Source: Microbulbifer variabilis ATCC 700307 (lineage in GTDB: Bacteria; Pseudomonadota; Gammaproteobacteria; Pseudomonadales; Cellvibrionaceae). Taken from it: 64,000 bases of DNA. Shown here piece by piece: positions 9,571 to 17,335 of this stretch. A model generated the notes under the pieces. That model was not told where the DNA came from. It saw only the letters and a program-made list of their open reading frames with translations, and ran no database searches. Position numbers and translations under genes: made by a program. The stretch covers positions 434,001 through 498,000 of the forward strand of contig NZ_AQYJ01000027.1 of assembly GCF_000380565.1 (NCBI RefSeq), in the 5' to 3' direction. Numbering within the stretch: the first letter of the stretch is position 1; every line of letters begins with the position of its first letter.

Positions 9571-9660
9571 TTAGTGCGGGCCGAAAGGGATGCGAATGGT
9601 AAACAATTTACGGCTAAGGCTCAAAACCGAATGCATTCATATAATTTCGCTGGCTCCTCG

Positions 9661-10263
9661 CTATTCAGTTGAGCGTTGTTTAGTGCTGCTATCGCTATAT
9701 AGACGCATACAAACCTGCCCAGCACGTTTTTCTTTGATTAATTGCCAGTTTGGCAATACTGGGGGAGGCGTGTTGCGAGGGGTTTCAATATATATCAATG
9801 CCTCCGCAGATAGATGGCCCTCAAGGGCGCTCAAGCTCTCCTGCCACAGGTCTTTGGCAAACGGCGGGTCAATAAAGACAATATCGTATTGCTTATCACT
9901 ACTCGCAAGGAAATCGGCTGCCTCGCAGTTATACACCTGGGCTCTCTGTGCGCCCAGCAACTGCAGTTGCTGCTTGAGGGTGCGTGCCGCATGGGGATTC
10001 AGCTCGACAAAATCCACTGAGGCAGCGCCGCGGGACAAGGCCTCCAGGCCAAGGGCTCCGGAACCGGCGAATAGATCCAGGCAGTGAGCGGTTGGCAGAT
10101 AAAACTGCAGCCAGTTGAATAGGGTTTCACGCAGTCGATCGCCCGTGGGCCTCAGTCCCTCTACTGGTGCGAACTGCAGTTTGCGTCCGCGCCACTGCCC
10201 TCCGATGATGCGAAGTTGGGAAAGAGGTTGTGGGGTGGGCTTGCGTGATGAACTTCTGGCCAA
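9661..10263 (-). CDS. rsmD: 16S rRNA (guanine(966)-N(2))-methyltransferase
   Basis: A 200-residue Rossmann-fold methyltransferase acting on 16S rRNA in the small-subunit assembly pathway. The SAM-binding loop is LDLFAGSGALGLEALSRGA. The amino-methyltransferase catalytic motif is DIVFIDPPF. The N-terminus (LRIIGGQWRGRKLQF) is typical of RsmD. It is divergent from ftsY across 73 bp, the same arrangement as in many gammaproteobacteria. Confidence 0.95.
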   Translation of the reverse strand: MARSSSRKPTPQPLSQLRIIGGQWRGRKLQFAPVEGLRPTGDRLRETLFNWLQFYLPTAHCLDLFAGSGALGLEALSRGAASVDFVELNPHAARTLKQQLQLLGAQRAQVYNCEAADFLASSDKQYDIVFIDPPFAKDLWQESLSALEGHLSAEALIYIETPRNTPPPVLPNWQLIKEKRAGQVCMRLYSDSSTKQRSTE

Positions 10264-10336
10264 GGGAACTCTCTACTGGGGGCTTAGCGATGCTAAGATT
10301 AGCGTCTTTCTGCAAGCGGTACACCCGGATACACGA

Positions 10337-11665
10337 ATGATCTTTGATTTCCTGCGTAAAAAGAAAAAGCGCAAACCTGAACAAAGCGAGTCCCAGCAGG
10401 AGCATGCGGAAGTTGCTGCTGCTTCTGGGGAGCTTTCCAGTGAGCAAGAATCCTCAGGCCATAAAGAGCCTTCGACTTCGGAAACCGGTGCTCAACTAGC
10501 GGGATATGTGTCTCCCCCAGTTGAAGAAAAGCCTACCGCTGTAGGGCGAGAGGAACCTGTCACAGCTCCCGAACAATCAACTGCGGAACAAAAGCCCGCA
10601 GAAGTCACGGAGAAAAAAGCTGAAGTTGAACCCAAGCTGCAGCAGGTTGTTGCGGAGCAAGTAGCCGCTGTCGAGCGAGTACCAGAACCGGTAGCGAAAC
10701 CTGCACAGGTTCAGGAAAAACCTGTTGAGAAAAAGAAAGAGGGCTTTTTTGCTCGCATTCGCCGTGGACTCAGCCGTACCAGCAATCAGTTCGTTGAGGG
10801 AATGGGCAATCTGTTTCTTGGTGCTAAGGAAATCGATGAGGATTTACTTGAAGAGCTGGAAACCCAGTTGCTGATGGCAGATGTGGGTGTTGAGGCTACC
10901 AGTGAGATTGTTGAGCGCCTGACTGAGCGCGTGTCCCGTCGCGAGCTTGCCGATGGTGATGCCCTGTACCAAGCCCTGCAGCAGGAGCTGGCGGAACTGC
11001 TTGAGAGTGTCGATGCGCCGCTGATGATTGATACTGGCAAGAAGCCGTATGTGATTCTGGTGGTGGGAGTTAATGGTGTTGGCAAGACCACGACCATCGG
11101 TAAGTTGGCGCATCGCTTTCTCGGTGAGGGTAAGTCGGTCATGCTCGCCGCAGGCGATACCTTCCGCGCTGCTGCTGTGGAGCAGTTGCAGGTTTGGGGC
11201 CAGCGCCACGATGTCCCAGTTGTCGCTCAACATACCGGTGCAGACAGCGCATCAGTTATCTTTGATGCGGTCCAGTCAGCTCAGGCCCGCGGCATCGATG
11301 TAGTTATTGCAGACACTGCCGGCCGGTTGCATACCAAATCTAACTTGATGGATGAGCTGGCCAAGGTGCGCCGGGTGATGGGCAAACTGGACCCCAGTGC
11401 TCCCCATGAAGTGCTGTTGGTACTCGATGCCGGTACAGGCCAGAATGCAATCAATCAGGCCTCCCAATTCCGTGAGGCGGCTGGTGTTACCGGGTTGGTT
11501 CTCACCAAATTAGATGGCACGGCCAAAGGTGGGGTGATATTTGCCCTGGCACGCCGTTTCGGCATCCCGGTACGCTTTATCGGTGTGGGGGAACAGGCGG
11601 AAGATCTTCAGCCTTTCCGGGCACGTGAGTTCGTTTCGGCACTGTTCGGCCGCGATACCGCCTGA
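10337..11665 (+). CDS. ftsY: Signal recognition particle receptor FtsY
   Basis: FtsY is the GTPase that docks SRP-ribosome complexes at the inner membrane. From ATG 10337 ([16 protein letters not shown]) the protein has 442 residues. It begins with a short basic membrane-contact helix, followed by an acidic, Pro/Glu/Ala-rich A domain to about residue 135 and then the NG domain (from [13 protein letters not shown]). GTPase motifs include [10 protein letters not shown] (P loop), [16 protein letters not shown] and [10 protein letters not shown]. The frame is open to 10115 but that part overlaps rsmD and has no FtsY features. It leads the ftsYEX operon. Confidence 0.97.
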   Translation: MIFDFLRKKKKRKPEQSESQQEHAEVAAASGELSSEQESSGHKEPSTSETGAQLAGYVSPPVEEKPTAVGREEPVTAPEQSTAEQKPAEVTEKKAEVEPKLQQVVAEQVAAVERVPEPVAKPAQVQEKPVEKKKEGFFARIRRGLSRTSNQFVEGMGNLFLGAKEIDEDLLEELETQLLMADVGVEATSEIVERLTERVSRRELADGDALYQALQQELAELLESVDAPLMIDTGKKPYVILVVGVNGVGKTTTIGKLAHRFLGEGKSVMLAAGDTFRAAAVEQLQVWGQRHDVPVVAQHTGADSASVIFDAVQSAQARGIDVVIADTAGRLHTKSNLMDELAKVRRVMGKLDPSAPHEVLLVLDAGTGQNAINQASQFREAAGVTGLVLTKLDGTAKGGVIFALARRFGIPVRFIGVGEQAEDLQPFRAREFVSALFGRDTA

Positions 11666-11699
11666 CTTTCCTCACAGGGAATAACAAGAATTAGAAACC

Positions 11700-12386
11700 G
11701 TGATCACCTTTGACAATGTGAACAAGCGTTATGCATCGGGGCAAGATGCCCTGGTGCGTATCAGCCTGGAAATTCCCCGCGGGGATATGGTGTTCCTCAC
11801 CGGTCACTCCGGTGCAGGCAAAAGTACCCTACTGAGATTGGTTACTGCTATAGAGCGCCCCACCAAGGGGACTATCCTAGTTGCCGGGCAAAACCTCAAT
11901 CGACTGCGTAATAGTCAGGTTCCCTACTATCGCCGCAACCTGGGCATCGTATTCCAAAACCACCAACTTCTCTTTGATCGCAGTGTGTTTGACAACATTG
12001 CCCTGCCCCTATCAGTTGCCGGTTGTAATAGGCGCGAACTGGGCCGCCGGGTACGCGCTGCGCTGGACAAGGTGGGCCTCCTGCACAAGGAAAAGCAAAA
12101 CCCCATTATGTTGTCTGGTGGTGAACAGCAGCGTGTTGGCATAGCCCGCGCTGTAGTGAACAAACCAGCCATCCTGGTAGCCGATGAGCCGACCGGTAAC
12201 CTTGATCCGCAACTATCCCAGGAAATTATGCAGTTGTTCGCGGATTTTAATGCAGTGGGCGTTACTGTAATGGTGGCGAGTCACGACCTGGAATTGATCG
12301 CACGAATGCGTCGGCGAGTATTGACGCTGCAGGCTGGCCAGTTGATTTATGACGGAGTTCCGAGCCGTGAAGCAAACCCAGTCTAG
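11700..12386 (+). CDS. ftsE: Cell division ATP-binding protein FtsE
   Basis: The ATPase of the FtsEX complex, which acts at the septum to activate peptidoglycan hydrolases through periplasmic partners. It has 228 residues with Walker [10 protein letters not shown]-loop FQNHQLL, ABC signature LSGGEQQR and Walker B ILVADEPT. The start is GTG 11700 ([11 protein letters not shown]), 34 bp after ftsY. The ftsX frame overlaps its 3' end, indicating translational coupling. Confidence 0.97.
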   Translation: MITFDNVNKRYASGQDALVRISLEIPRGDMVFLTGHSGAGKSTLLRLVTAIERPTKGTILVAGQNLNRLRNSQVPYYRRNLGIVFQNHQLLFDRSVFDNIALPLSVAGCNRRELGRRVRAALDKVGLLHKEKQNPIMLSGGEQQRVGIARAVVNKPAILVADEPTGNLDPQLSQEIMQLFADFNAVGVTVMVASHDLELIARMRRRVLTLQAGQLIYDGVPSREANPV

Positions 12387-13383
12387 GTCACAGCGCCAGG
12401 CCAATCCCAGTGCTGAAAAACGTACGCGCAGTACCGGGGCAGTAGCAGCCCGTACCGATTTTGGCGATTTGTGGCGCAGCTGGCTCGGCCATCATAGAGA
12501 GGTGGCGTTGGAATCCCTACGGCGTTTTTTTGCTACCCCCATGGCTAGTATCATGACTGCACTGGTGATAGCGATAGCTTTAGCCCTACCTGCTGCCCTG
12601 CAACTGGGGCTAGCGAATTTTCAGCGCGCCGTAGCTGGTTGGGATGGACAACCGCAAATTTCAGTTTTCCTGCATAAGGGTGCGCGGGACGCTGCTGTGG
12701 AATCTTTTGCTGCAAAACTACGCAGCGATCCGGCAGTAGCCGAAGTGACTTATATCTCCCCGGAAGAGGCGCTGGCTGAGTTTGAGCAGGCATCGGGGCT
12801 CGGTGATGTGCTGGCGGGACTCGATGCGAACCCTCTACCAGCGGTATTGCTATTGCGCCCACGGGATACCCAAGATAATGACAAGTTGCAGATATTGGTG
12901 GCGAACTTGCAGCAACAGGCCCTGACTGATTCCGTGGTGTTAGATTTAGCTTGGGTGCAGCGTCTTACCCAGCTTACTGAGCTGGGGCAGCGCCTCTCCG
13001 CTGGGCTTGCGGTCCTGTTGGCACTGGGGGTGATCCTGGTGGTAGTCAATACCATTCGTCTACATATCGAGAGCCGCCGCGAGGAGATTCTGGTGGTAAA
13101 GCTGGTGGGCGGTACCAATGCCTTTGTGCGCAGGCCCTTTCTCTACAGCGGGCTCTGCTATGGTTTTTGTGGCGGGTTGTTGGCCTGGTTGCTGTTACTG
13201 GGTGGCGTACTGCTGTTGTCGGGGCCAATTGCAGGCCTTTCTTCCAGTTATGGAAGTAACTACGCTCTAGCAGGCCCTGGATTCAGCTACTTTTTAGGGC
13301 TGACCGCTGGCGCAGCCCTCTTGGGATTGTTGGGTGCCTGGCTGGCGGCAACCCGGCATATTCGGGCTATCGAACCCACTTGA
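12349..13383 (+). CDS. ftsX: Cell division permease-like protein FtsX
   Basis: The membrane partner of FtsE: a cytoplasmic N-terminal tail (about 1-65), a first membrane segment (SIMTALVIAIALALPAAL), a periplasmic loop with QISVFLHKGARDAAV, and three clustered C-terminal membrane helices with ESRREEILVVKLVGGT between them. ATG 12349 gives 344 residues and a 38-bp overlap with ftsE. A GTG at 12367 with GGAG about 10 bp upstream would shorten the tail by six residues, and I cannot choose firmly between them. Confidence 0.95.
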   Translation: MTEFRAVKQTQSRSQRQANPSAEKRTRSTGAVAARTDFGDLWRSWLGHHREVALESLRRFFATPMASIMTALVIAIALALPAALQLGLANFQRAVAGWDGQPQISVFLHKGARDAAVESFAAKLRSDPAVAEVTYISPEEALAEFEQASGLGDVLAGLDANPLPAVLLLRPRDTQDNDKLQILVANLQQQALTDSVVLDLAWVQRLTQLTELGQRLSAGLAVLLALGVILVVVNTIRLHIESRREEILVVKLVGGTNAFVRRPFLYSGLCYGFCGGLLAWLLLLGGVLLLSGPIAGLSSSYGSNYALAGPGFSYFLGLTAGAALLGLLGAWLAATRHIRAIEPT

Positions 13384-13606
13384 CTGGTTAGTTCCATAAA
13401 GAATCGTAAAGCTGTTGCAGCAGTGGGAACCCCAGGGGTTGTTCGGCCCTCTAATTGCCCGAAATACAGCGGAATACGGCAATTGGCGGCGGACTTTCTT
13501 ATCCGCCTGTGCAAGTGCTACACTGAGCCCAGCTTGTCGCCGGAAACAGTATTCGACGACAGCGGCCGGTGGAGCCGGTCGACTAATAAAGAGAGGAGAA
13601 ACCTGA

Positions 13607-14461
13607 ATGGGAACCAGCCTACAGCCAGTGCATACGCTGTCTCCGGGCGCCAACCTGGGAGCTTATATCCAGACGGTCAGTAGCTTTGATGTACTGACTG
13701 CCGAAGAGGAAAAGCGCCTGGCAGAAGACCTCTACTATCGTGAAGATATTAATGCCGCTCGCCAGCTGGTGATGTCCCACCTGCGCTTTGTAGTGCATAT
13801 TGCCAAGTCCTACTCCGGTTATGGCCTTAATCAGGCCGATCTGGTTCAGGAAGGTAATGTTGGCCTGATGAAAGCCGTCAAGCGCTTTAACCCTGAAAAG
13901 GGTGTGCGCCTGGTTTCGTTCGCGGTTCACTGGATCAAAGCCGAGATCCACGAATTTATCCTGCGCAATTGGCGTATTGTGAAGATCGCCACCACCAAGG
14001 CGCAGCGCAAGCTCTTCTTTAACCTGCGTGGCCAAAAGAAGAAATTGGCTTGGCTCAGCAATGATGAAGCCAAGGCTGTGGCAAAAGACTTAAACGTGGA
14101 TGTTGCCCAGGTCCATGAGATGGAAGGCCGTCTCGCTGCTTATGATGCCGCATTCGATGCAGGTGTAGATGACGATGACGATACTGCCTGGCAGGCACCG
14201 GCGCATTACCTGGAAGATCGCAGTTTCGACCCAGCCGCCCAGCTGGAGCGTGATAACTGGCAGGAAACCAACCTCAGTAGCCTCGCCCATGCTATGGAGC
14301 AACTGGATGAGCGCAGCCGCGATATTATCCAGGCACGCTGGTTGAGTGAGGAGAAGTCCACGCTGCATGAATTGGCTGACAAGTATGGTGTTTCCGCTGA
14401 GCGTATCCGCCAGCTGGAAAAGAATGCCATGAAGAAAGTGCGGGCGGCCATGGAGGCCTGA
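13607..14461 (+). CDS. rpoH: Heat-shock sigma factor RpoH (sigma-32)
   Basis: An alternative sigma factor directing transcription of chaperone and protease genes. The 284-residue protein shows region 2 ([37 protein letters not shown]), the diagnostic RpoH box QRKLFFNLR and region 4 ([20 protein letters not shown]). A strong AGGAG ribosome site precedes ATG 13607. The 223-bp space after ftsX suggests its own promoter(s), as is usual for rpoH. hslVU, a classical sigma-32 target, is also in this window and has a heat-shock-like promoter. Confidence 0.97.
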   Translation: MGTSLQPVHTLSPGANLGAYIQTVSSFDVLTAEEEKRLAEDLYYREDINAARQLVMSHLRFVVHIAKSYSGYGLNQADLVQEGNVGLMKAVKRFNPEKGVRLVSFAVHWIKAEIHEFILRNWRIVKIATTKAQRKLFFNLRGQKKKLAWLSNDEAKAVAKDLNVDVAQVHEMEGRLAAYDAAFDAGVDDDDDTAWQAPAHYLEDRSFDPAAQLERDNWQETNLSSLAHAMEQLDERSRDIIQARWLSEEKSTLHELADKYGVSAERIRQLEKNAMKKVRAAMEA

Positions 14462-14485
14462 ACCCGTATCTTTGTCATTCGGTAG

Positions 14486-14512
14486 AAAACCGCGCAGTTG
14501 CGCGGTTTTTTT
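14486..14512 (+). terminator. Rho-independent terminator after rpoH
   Basis: AAAACCGCGC (14486-14495) pairs with GCGCGGTTTT (14500-14509) around the loop AGTT and runs into further T residues, 25 bp after the rpoH stop. Confidence 0.92.
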
Positions 14513-14572
14513 ATTTCCGTATTTATCGATTTCCTGAGTCTAACCAGGAAGGAAACTGTTGAGGGATAAATA

Positions 14573-14950
14573 ATGGCAAAACTTTACCTGGTGCTCGCCG
14601 CACTGTTCGGCGCCAGCGGTGTTGCCCTGGGTGCCTTCGGCGCCCACGGCCTGCGCGATAAGGTGACAGAGAACCTATTGGAGGCCTACAAGACTGGAGT
14701 GCAGTACCAGATGCTCCATGCCTTGGCATTGCTTGGCGTGGCTCTGTTAATCCAGAACAGGGGTGTGCACTTATCACTCACCCTGAGCGGAGCTTTCTTT
14801 GTATTTGGCGTAGTGTTTTTTTCCGGCAGTCTCTACGCCCTCGCCCTTGGAGGGCCGCGGTGGCTGGGGCCTGTCACACCAGTTGGTGGGACCCTGATGA
14901 TTGCCGGTTGGATTGCATTGTTAATTGCCGCTGCAAATTTCTCCAAATAA
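14573..14950 (+). CDS. DUF423 family membrane protein (YgdD-like)
   Basis: A 125-residue inner-membrane protein with four predicted hydrophobic segments and the family signature GASGVALGAFGAHGLRDK near the N-terminus, then YQMLHALALLGVAL and a C-terminal TPVGGTLMIAGWIAL. Members are widespread and of unknown function. It lies between rpoH (terminator in between) and trmB on the same strand, 88 bp before trmB. Confidence 0.9.
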   Translation: MAKLYLVLAALFGASGVALGAFGAHGLRDKVTENLLEAYKTGVQYQMLHALALLGVALLIQNRGVHLSLTLSGAFFVFGVVFFSGSLYALALGGPRWLGPVTPVGGTLMIAGWIALLIAAANFSK

Positions 14951-15038
14951 TCGGGACCAGATTCATTTTTGAGTCGGCGCCCAATTTATCCCAATACCCG
15001 AATATAAGAAAACCGTTTCGCATAAGAGGTCGTGAAGA

Positions 15039-15830
15039 ATGCAAGACGAATCCGCGGAAGAGTTCCCCTACCGCACCGAGTACAAGAAAAAGTCCATCCG
15101 TAGTTACGTGATCCGCGCAGGGCGAATGACTGAAGGGCAGCGCCGCGCTTTTGATACCTACTGGGGGCAGTTTGGCTTGTCCCTGTTTGATGGTCCTATC
15201 AATCCGAGTGAAGTTTTCGGGCGCGAGGCCCCACTGGTTCTGGAAATTGGTTTTGGTATGGGGGACTCCCTGTTCGCGATGGCACAGGCGGAGCCCGACA
15301 AGAATTTTATTGGTATCGAGGTGCACCCTCCCGGTGTCGGCAGGTTGATTAATAGTGCCGGTAAAGCTGGGCTGGAAAACCTGCGTGTTTATATGGCTGA
15401 TGCAGTAGACGTTCTCAACGATTGCATCGGTGAGGGTATCGTGGACAGGTTCCAATTATATTTTCCCGACCCTTGGCACAAGAAAAAGCATCACAAGCGT
15501 CGCATTGTGCAGCCAGAATTTGTACGCTTGATTTGTGCCAAACTAAGAACCGCCGGGCTGATGCATATGGCGACAGACTGGCAGAACTATGCCGAGCATA
15601 TGTTGGAAGTACTCCAGGCGGAGCAGTTGTTAGAAAATACATCTGCCAGCAATGACTATGTTGCGCGGCCCGAGTGGCGCCCGGAAACCAAATTCGAACG
15701 TCGAGGCCAGCGCCTGGGCCATGGCGTTTGGGATTTGGTGTATCGGCGTTTGCCCGGTGAAGCTCCCGCTCAGCGAGTGGCTAGCATAGAGAGTGAAGTC
15801 AGTTCCACTTATGGTCCTGGTGGAGAATAG
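15039..15830 (+). CDS. trmB: tRNA (guanine-N7-)-methyltransferase
   Basis: TrmB places m7G at position 46 of tRNA variable loops. The 263-residue protein has the SAM-binding motif LVLEIGFGMGDSL, the family block FIGIEVHPPGVGRL and the catalytic-region motif LYFPDPWHKKKHHKRRIVQ. A basic N-terminal stretch (YRTEYKKKSIRSYVIRAGRM) and a ~25-residue C-terminal extension (PGEAPAQRVASIESE...) flank the core. A hairpin follows directly after the stop. Confidence 0.96.
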   Translation: MQDESAEEFPYRTEYKKKSIRSYVIRAGRMTEGQRRAFDTYWGQFGLSLFDGPINPSEVFGREAPLVLEIGFGMGDSLFAMAQAEPDKNFIGIEVHPPGVGRLINSAGKAGLENLRVYMADAVDVLNDCIGEGIVDRFQLYFPDPWHKKKHHKRRIVQPEFVRLICAKLRTAGLMHMATDWQNYAEHMLEVLQAEQLLENTSASNDYVARPEWRPETKFERRGQRLGHGVWDLVYRRLPGEAPAQRVASIESEVSSTYGPGGE

Positions 15831-15854
15831 TCTCTAGTACTTAGAGCGAGAGTA

Positions 15855-15891
15855 TGATCACTGGTGATATTACCCGTTCCACCAGTGATCA
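15855..15891 (+). terminator. Hairpin after trmB, probable terminator
   Basis: Perfect 12-bp inverted repeat: TGATCACTGGTG (15855-15866) and CACCAGTGATCA (15880-15891), 13-nt loop, followed by GTTTT. The T tract is short, so termination may be partial. Confidence 0.6.
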
Positions 15892-16262
15892 GTTTTGAAA
15901 TATCGCAGTCTCTACAAAATTATCTGCCAGTTTTTCCCGGTAGTTTCCGATCTTCGCTGACATCGGAGATTCTAAAAGGCAATCCTGCCAAAACTTATCC
16001 AGTTCACAGGCACAATACTGTTTTGTGTAGCGGCAAAATATTGCATTCAGGACCGCCGAAGGTACTGTTTGTTAATGGCCATGAATGCCACTACATTGTT
16101 GGCGTCGGCATCGGTTATCTCTCCTGTCCTTATCGCTATCTTTTCCTATTTCCAGTCTATGATGCTAATACTGGGCGAGGCATCAAATACGAATTCGTAT
16201 TAAGAGTACTTAAAAAATATACCAATAAATTCGATTTCGTTGCTAAGTACCCATTCGAATAA
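15864..16262 (+). CDS. Doubtful 132-codon frame, possibly not a gene
   Basis: An open frame starting with GTG in the loop of the trmB hairpin. I recognise no family. The translation has no signal or membrane segment; its second half (YRYLFLFPVYDANTGRGIKYEF) looks more protein-like than its first. It has no ribosome site. It overlaps a perfect 16-bp palindrome and the probable leader of the following barrel gene. It could be a decayed gene fragment, or the region may simply be non-coding. Base composition is AT-rich like its right neighbour. Confidence 0.2.
   Translation: MILPVPPVISFEISQSLQNYLPVFPGSFRSSLTSEILKGNPAKTYPVHRHNTVLCSGKILHSGPPKVLFVNGHECHYIVGVGIGYLSCPYRYLFLFPVYDANTGRGIKYEFVLRVLKKYTNKFDFVAKYPFE
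16186..16201. promoter_or_regulatory. Perfect 16-bp palindrome upstream of the barrel gene
   Basis: AATACGAATTCGTATT reads identically on both strands. It lies about 95 bp before GTG 16297, followed by AT-rich sequence (TTAAAAAATATACCAAT) suitable for a promoter. It looks like an operator; the regulator is unknown. Confidence 0.4.
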
Positions 16263-16296
16263 AAGCCTTGGGGGGTTGGTTCGAAAAGGAATTTCG

Positions 16297-17184
16297 GTGT
16301 CTCTAATGAGAAAGCGTCTCTCGCTTCTTTCAATTTTGTATGGCGTTTTATTTTCTCTTCTTTTTACAAGTTCAGGGGCCTCTGCTGATTTTGTTGGCAC
16401 ACTGAATCTCTACGCCAATGGTGGTAAACATTGGTTTAACAGTGACCGACTAAATGGGACACCCTTTCATGGATTAAAACTGCGGGACACCACTGGTGGC
16501 GGTGGCGGCCTGGGATTCAATATGACCAACTACTGGGCCATGGAGGGAGTGGTTGATTACTTTGTAGTGAATGTAGATGAAATTCCTGAAAAGGTTGAAG
16601 TATACAATTACCATTTGGATCTGCTTTATCAATTTGGTGGCCAGTTCTGCGGCGACTTTTGCTGGCAACCCTACGTAGCTTTCGGGATTGGCGAAATTCG
16701 TATTAACTACGATGATGCACCAAAAAAACATTACAGGGATAAAGACGGCAAGTATCGGTATGACTGTGAGTACAAACGTAAATACCCTTATACGCACCTC
16801 TACCCAAAGTACGTTTGCAATTGGCATGATAGCCAGACTATGGTCAATCTGGGTATTGGAGTGAAGTACAGTCTGGGGCCTCGTTGGCAGGCACGTGCTG
16901 ATATACGTCTTTTTCAAGGGGTGGAAGAAGGTGGCCTGGATGGTTTTGCTAGTGTCGCAGTAGGCTATCAGTGGCTTGAGTACCCGGATTTTTGGTATGA
17001 CGAGGATGCCGATAGTGTGATTGATGCAACAGACCAATGTCCACAGACACCAGTTGGTGTGGATGTGGGGCCTGACGGTTGTCCTATCGACTCAGACTTT
17101 GATGGTGTACCTACCTATATAGACCAGTGTCCGAATACACCGATTGGTATTGCGGTGGATGAATACGGTTGTATCCGCAGCTAA
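16297..17184 (+). CDS. Outer-membrane beta-barrel protein with thrombospondin type 3-like repeats
   Basis: From GTG 16297 (AAGGA 6 bp upstream) the 295-residue protein has a signal peptide (SILYGVLFSLLFTSSGASA). An OmpA-like barrel with alternating aromatic strands follows (DFVGTLNLYANGGKHWF, GGGLGFNMTNYWAMEGVVDYF, QPYVAFGIGEIRINYDD, MVNLGIGVKYSLGPRWQARADIRLF). At the end are Asp-rich calcium-binding repeats of TSP3 type (DEDADSVIDATDQCPQTP, DSDFDGVPTYIDQCPNTP). In related porins these repeats lead into a peptidoglycan-binding OmpA domain; here the gene stops after them. A Cys-containing loop (QFCGDFCW, YDCEY) is unusual for this fold. ATG 16306 is an alternative start. Confidence 0.8.
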   Translation: MSLMRKRLSLLSILYGVLFSLLFTSSGASADFVGTLNLYANGGKHWFNSDRLNGTPFHGLKLRDTTGGGGGLGFNMTNYWAMEGVVDYFVVNVDEIPEKVEVYNYHLDLLYQFGGQFCGDFCWQPYVAFGIGEIRINYDDAPKKHYRDKDGKYRYDCEYKRKYPYTHLYPKYVCNWHDSQTMVNLGIGVKYSLGPRWQARADIRLFQGVEEGGLDGFASVAVGYQWLEYPDFWYDEDADSVIDATDQCPQTPVGVDVGPDGCPIDSDFDGVPTYIDQCPNTPIGIAVDEYGCIRS

Positions 17185-17218
17185 AAACTGGCGGTTTCCA
17201 CTTTTTTGGAAAACCGCC
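17183..17218 (-). terminator. Terminator-like hairpin at the convergent end of the barrel gene and the ABC-F gene
   Basis: GGCGGTTTCC (17190-17199) pairs with GGAAAACCGCC (17208-17218) with one bulge. On the minus strand it is followed by a T5 run (A5 at 17183-17187 on plus), so it fits best as a terminator for the ABC-F gene; it may also act on the plus strand. Confidence 0.6.
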
Positions 17219-17245
17219 TTACGCGGTGCCATCCAGATAAGGGAT

Positions 17246-17293
17246 GCCCGTGATGTAACATTGTGATGGCGGTTTCAGGTACATCATCCGGGC
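17246..17293. other. Long imperfect hairpin between convergent genes
   Basis: GCCCG-TGATGTA (17246-17257) can pair with TACATCA-TC-CGGGC (17280-17293) around a 22-nt loop. A smaller overlapping hairpin (GGGCA-AAG-TGCCC, 17290-17302) competes for its right arm. Role unknown. Confidence 0.45.
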
Positions 17294-17335
17294 AAAGTGC
17301 CCTTCTAAGGCTGTAAGAATAGGTGGGTAGAGGTG

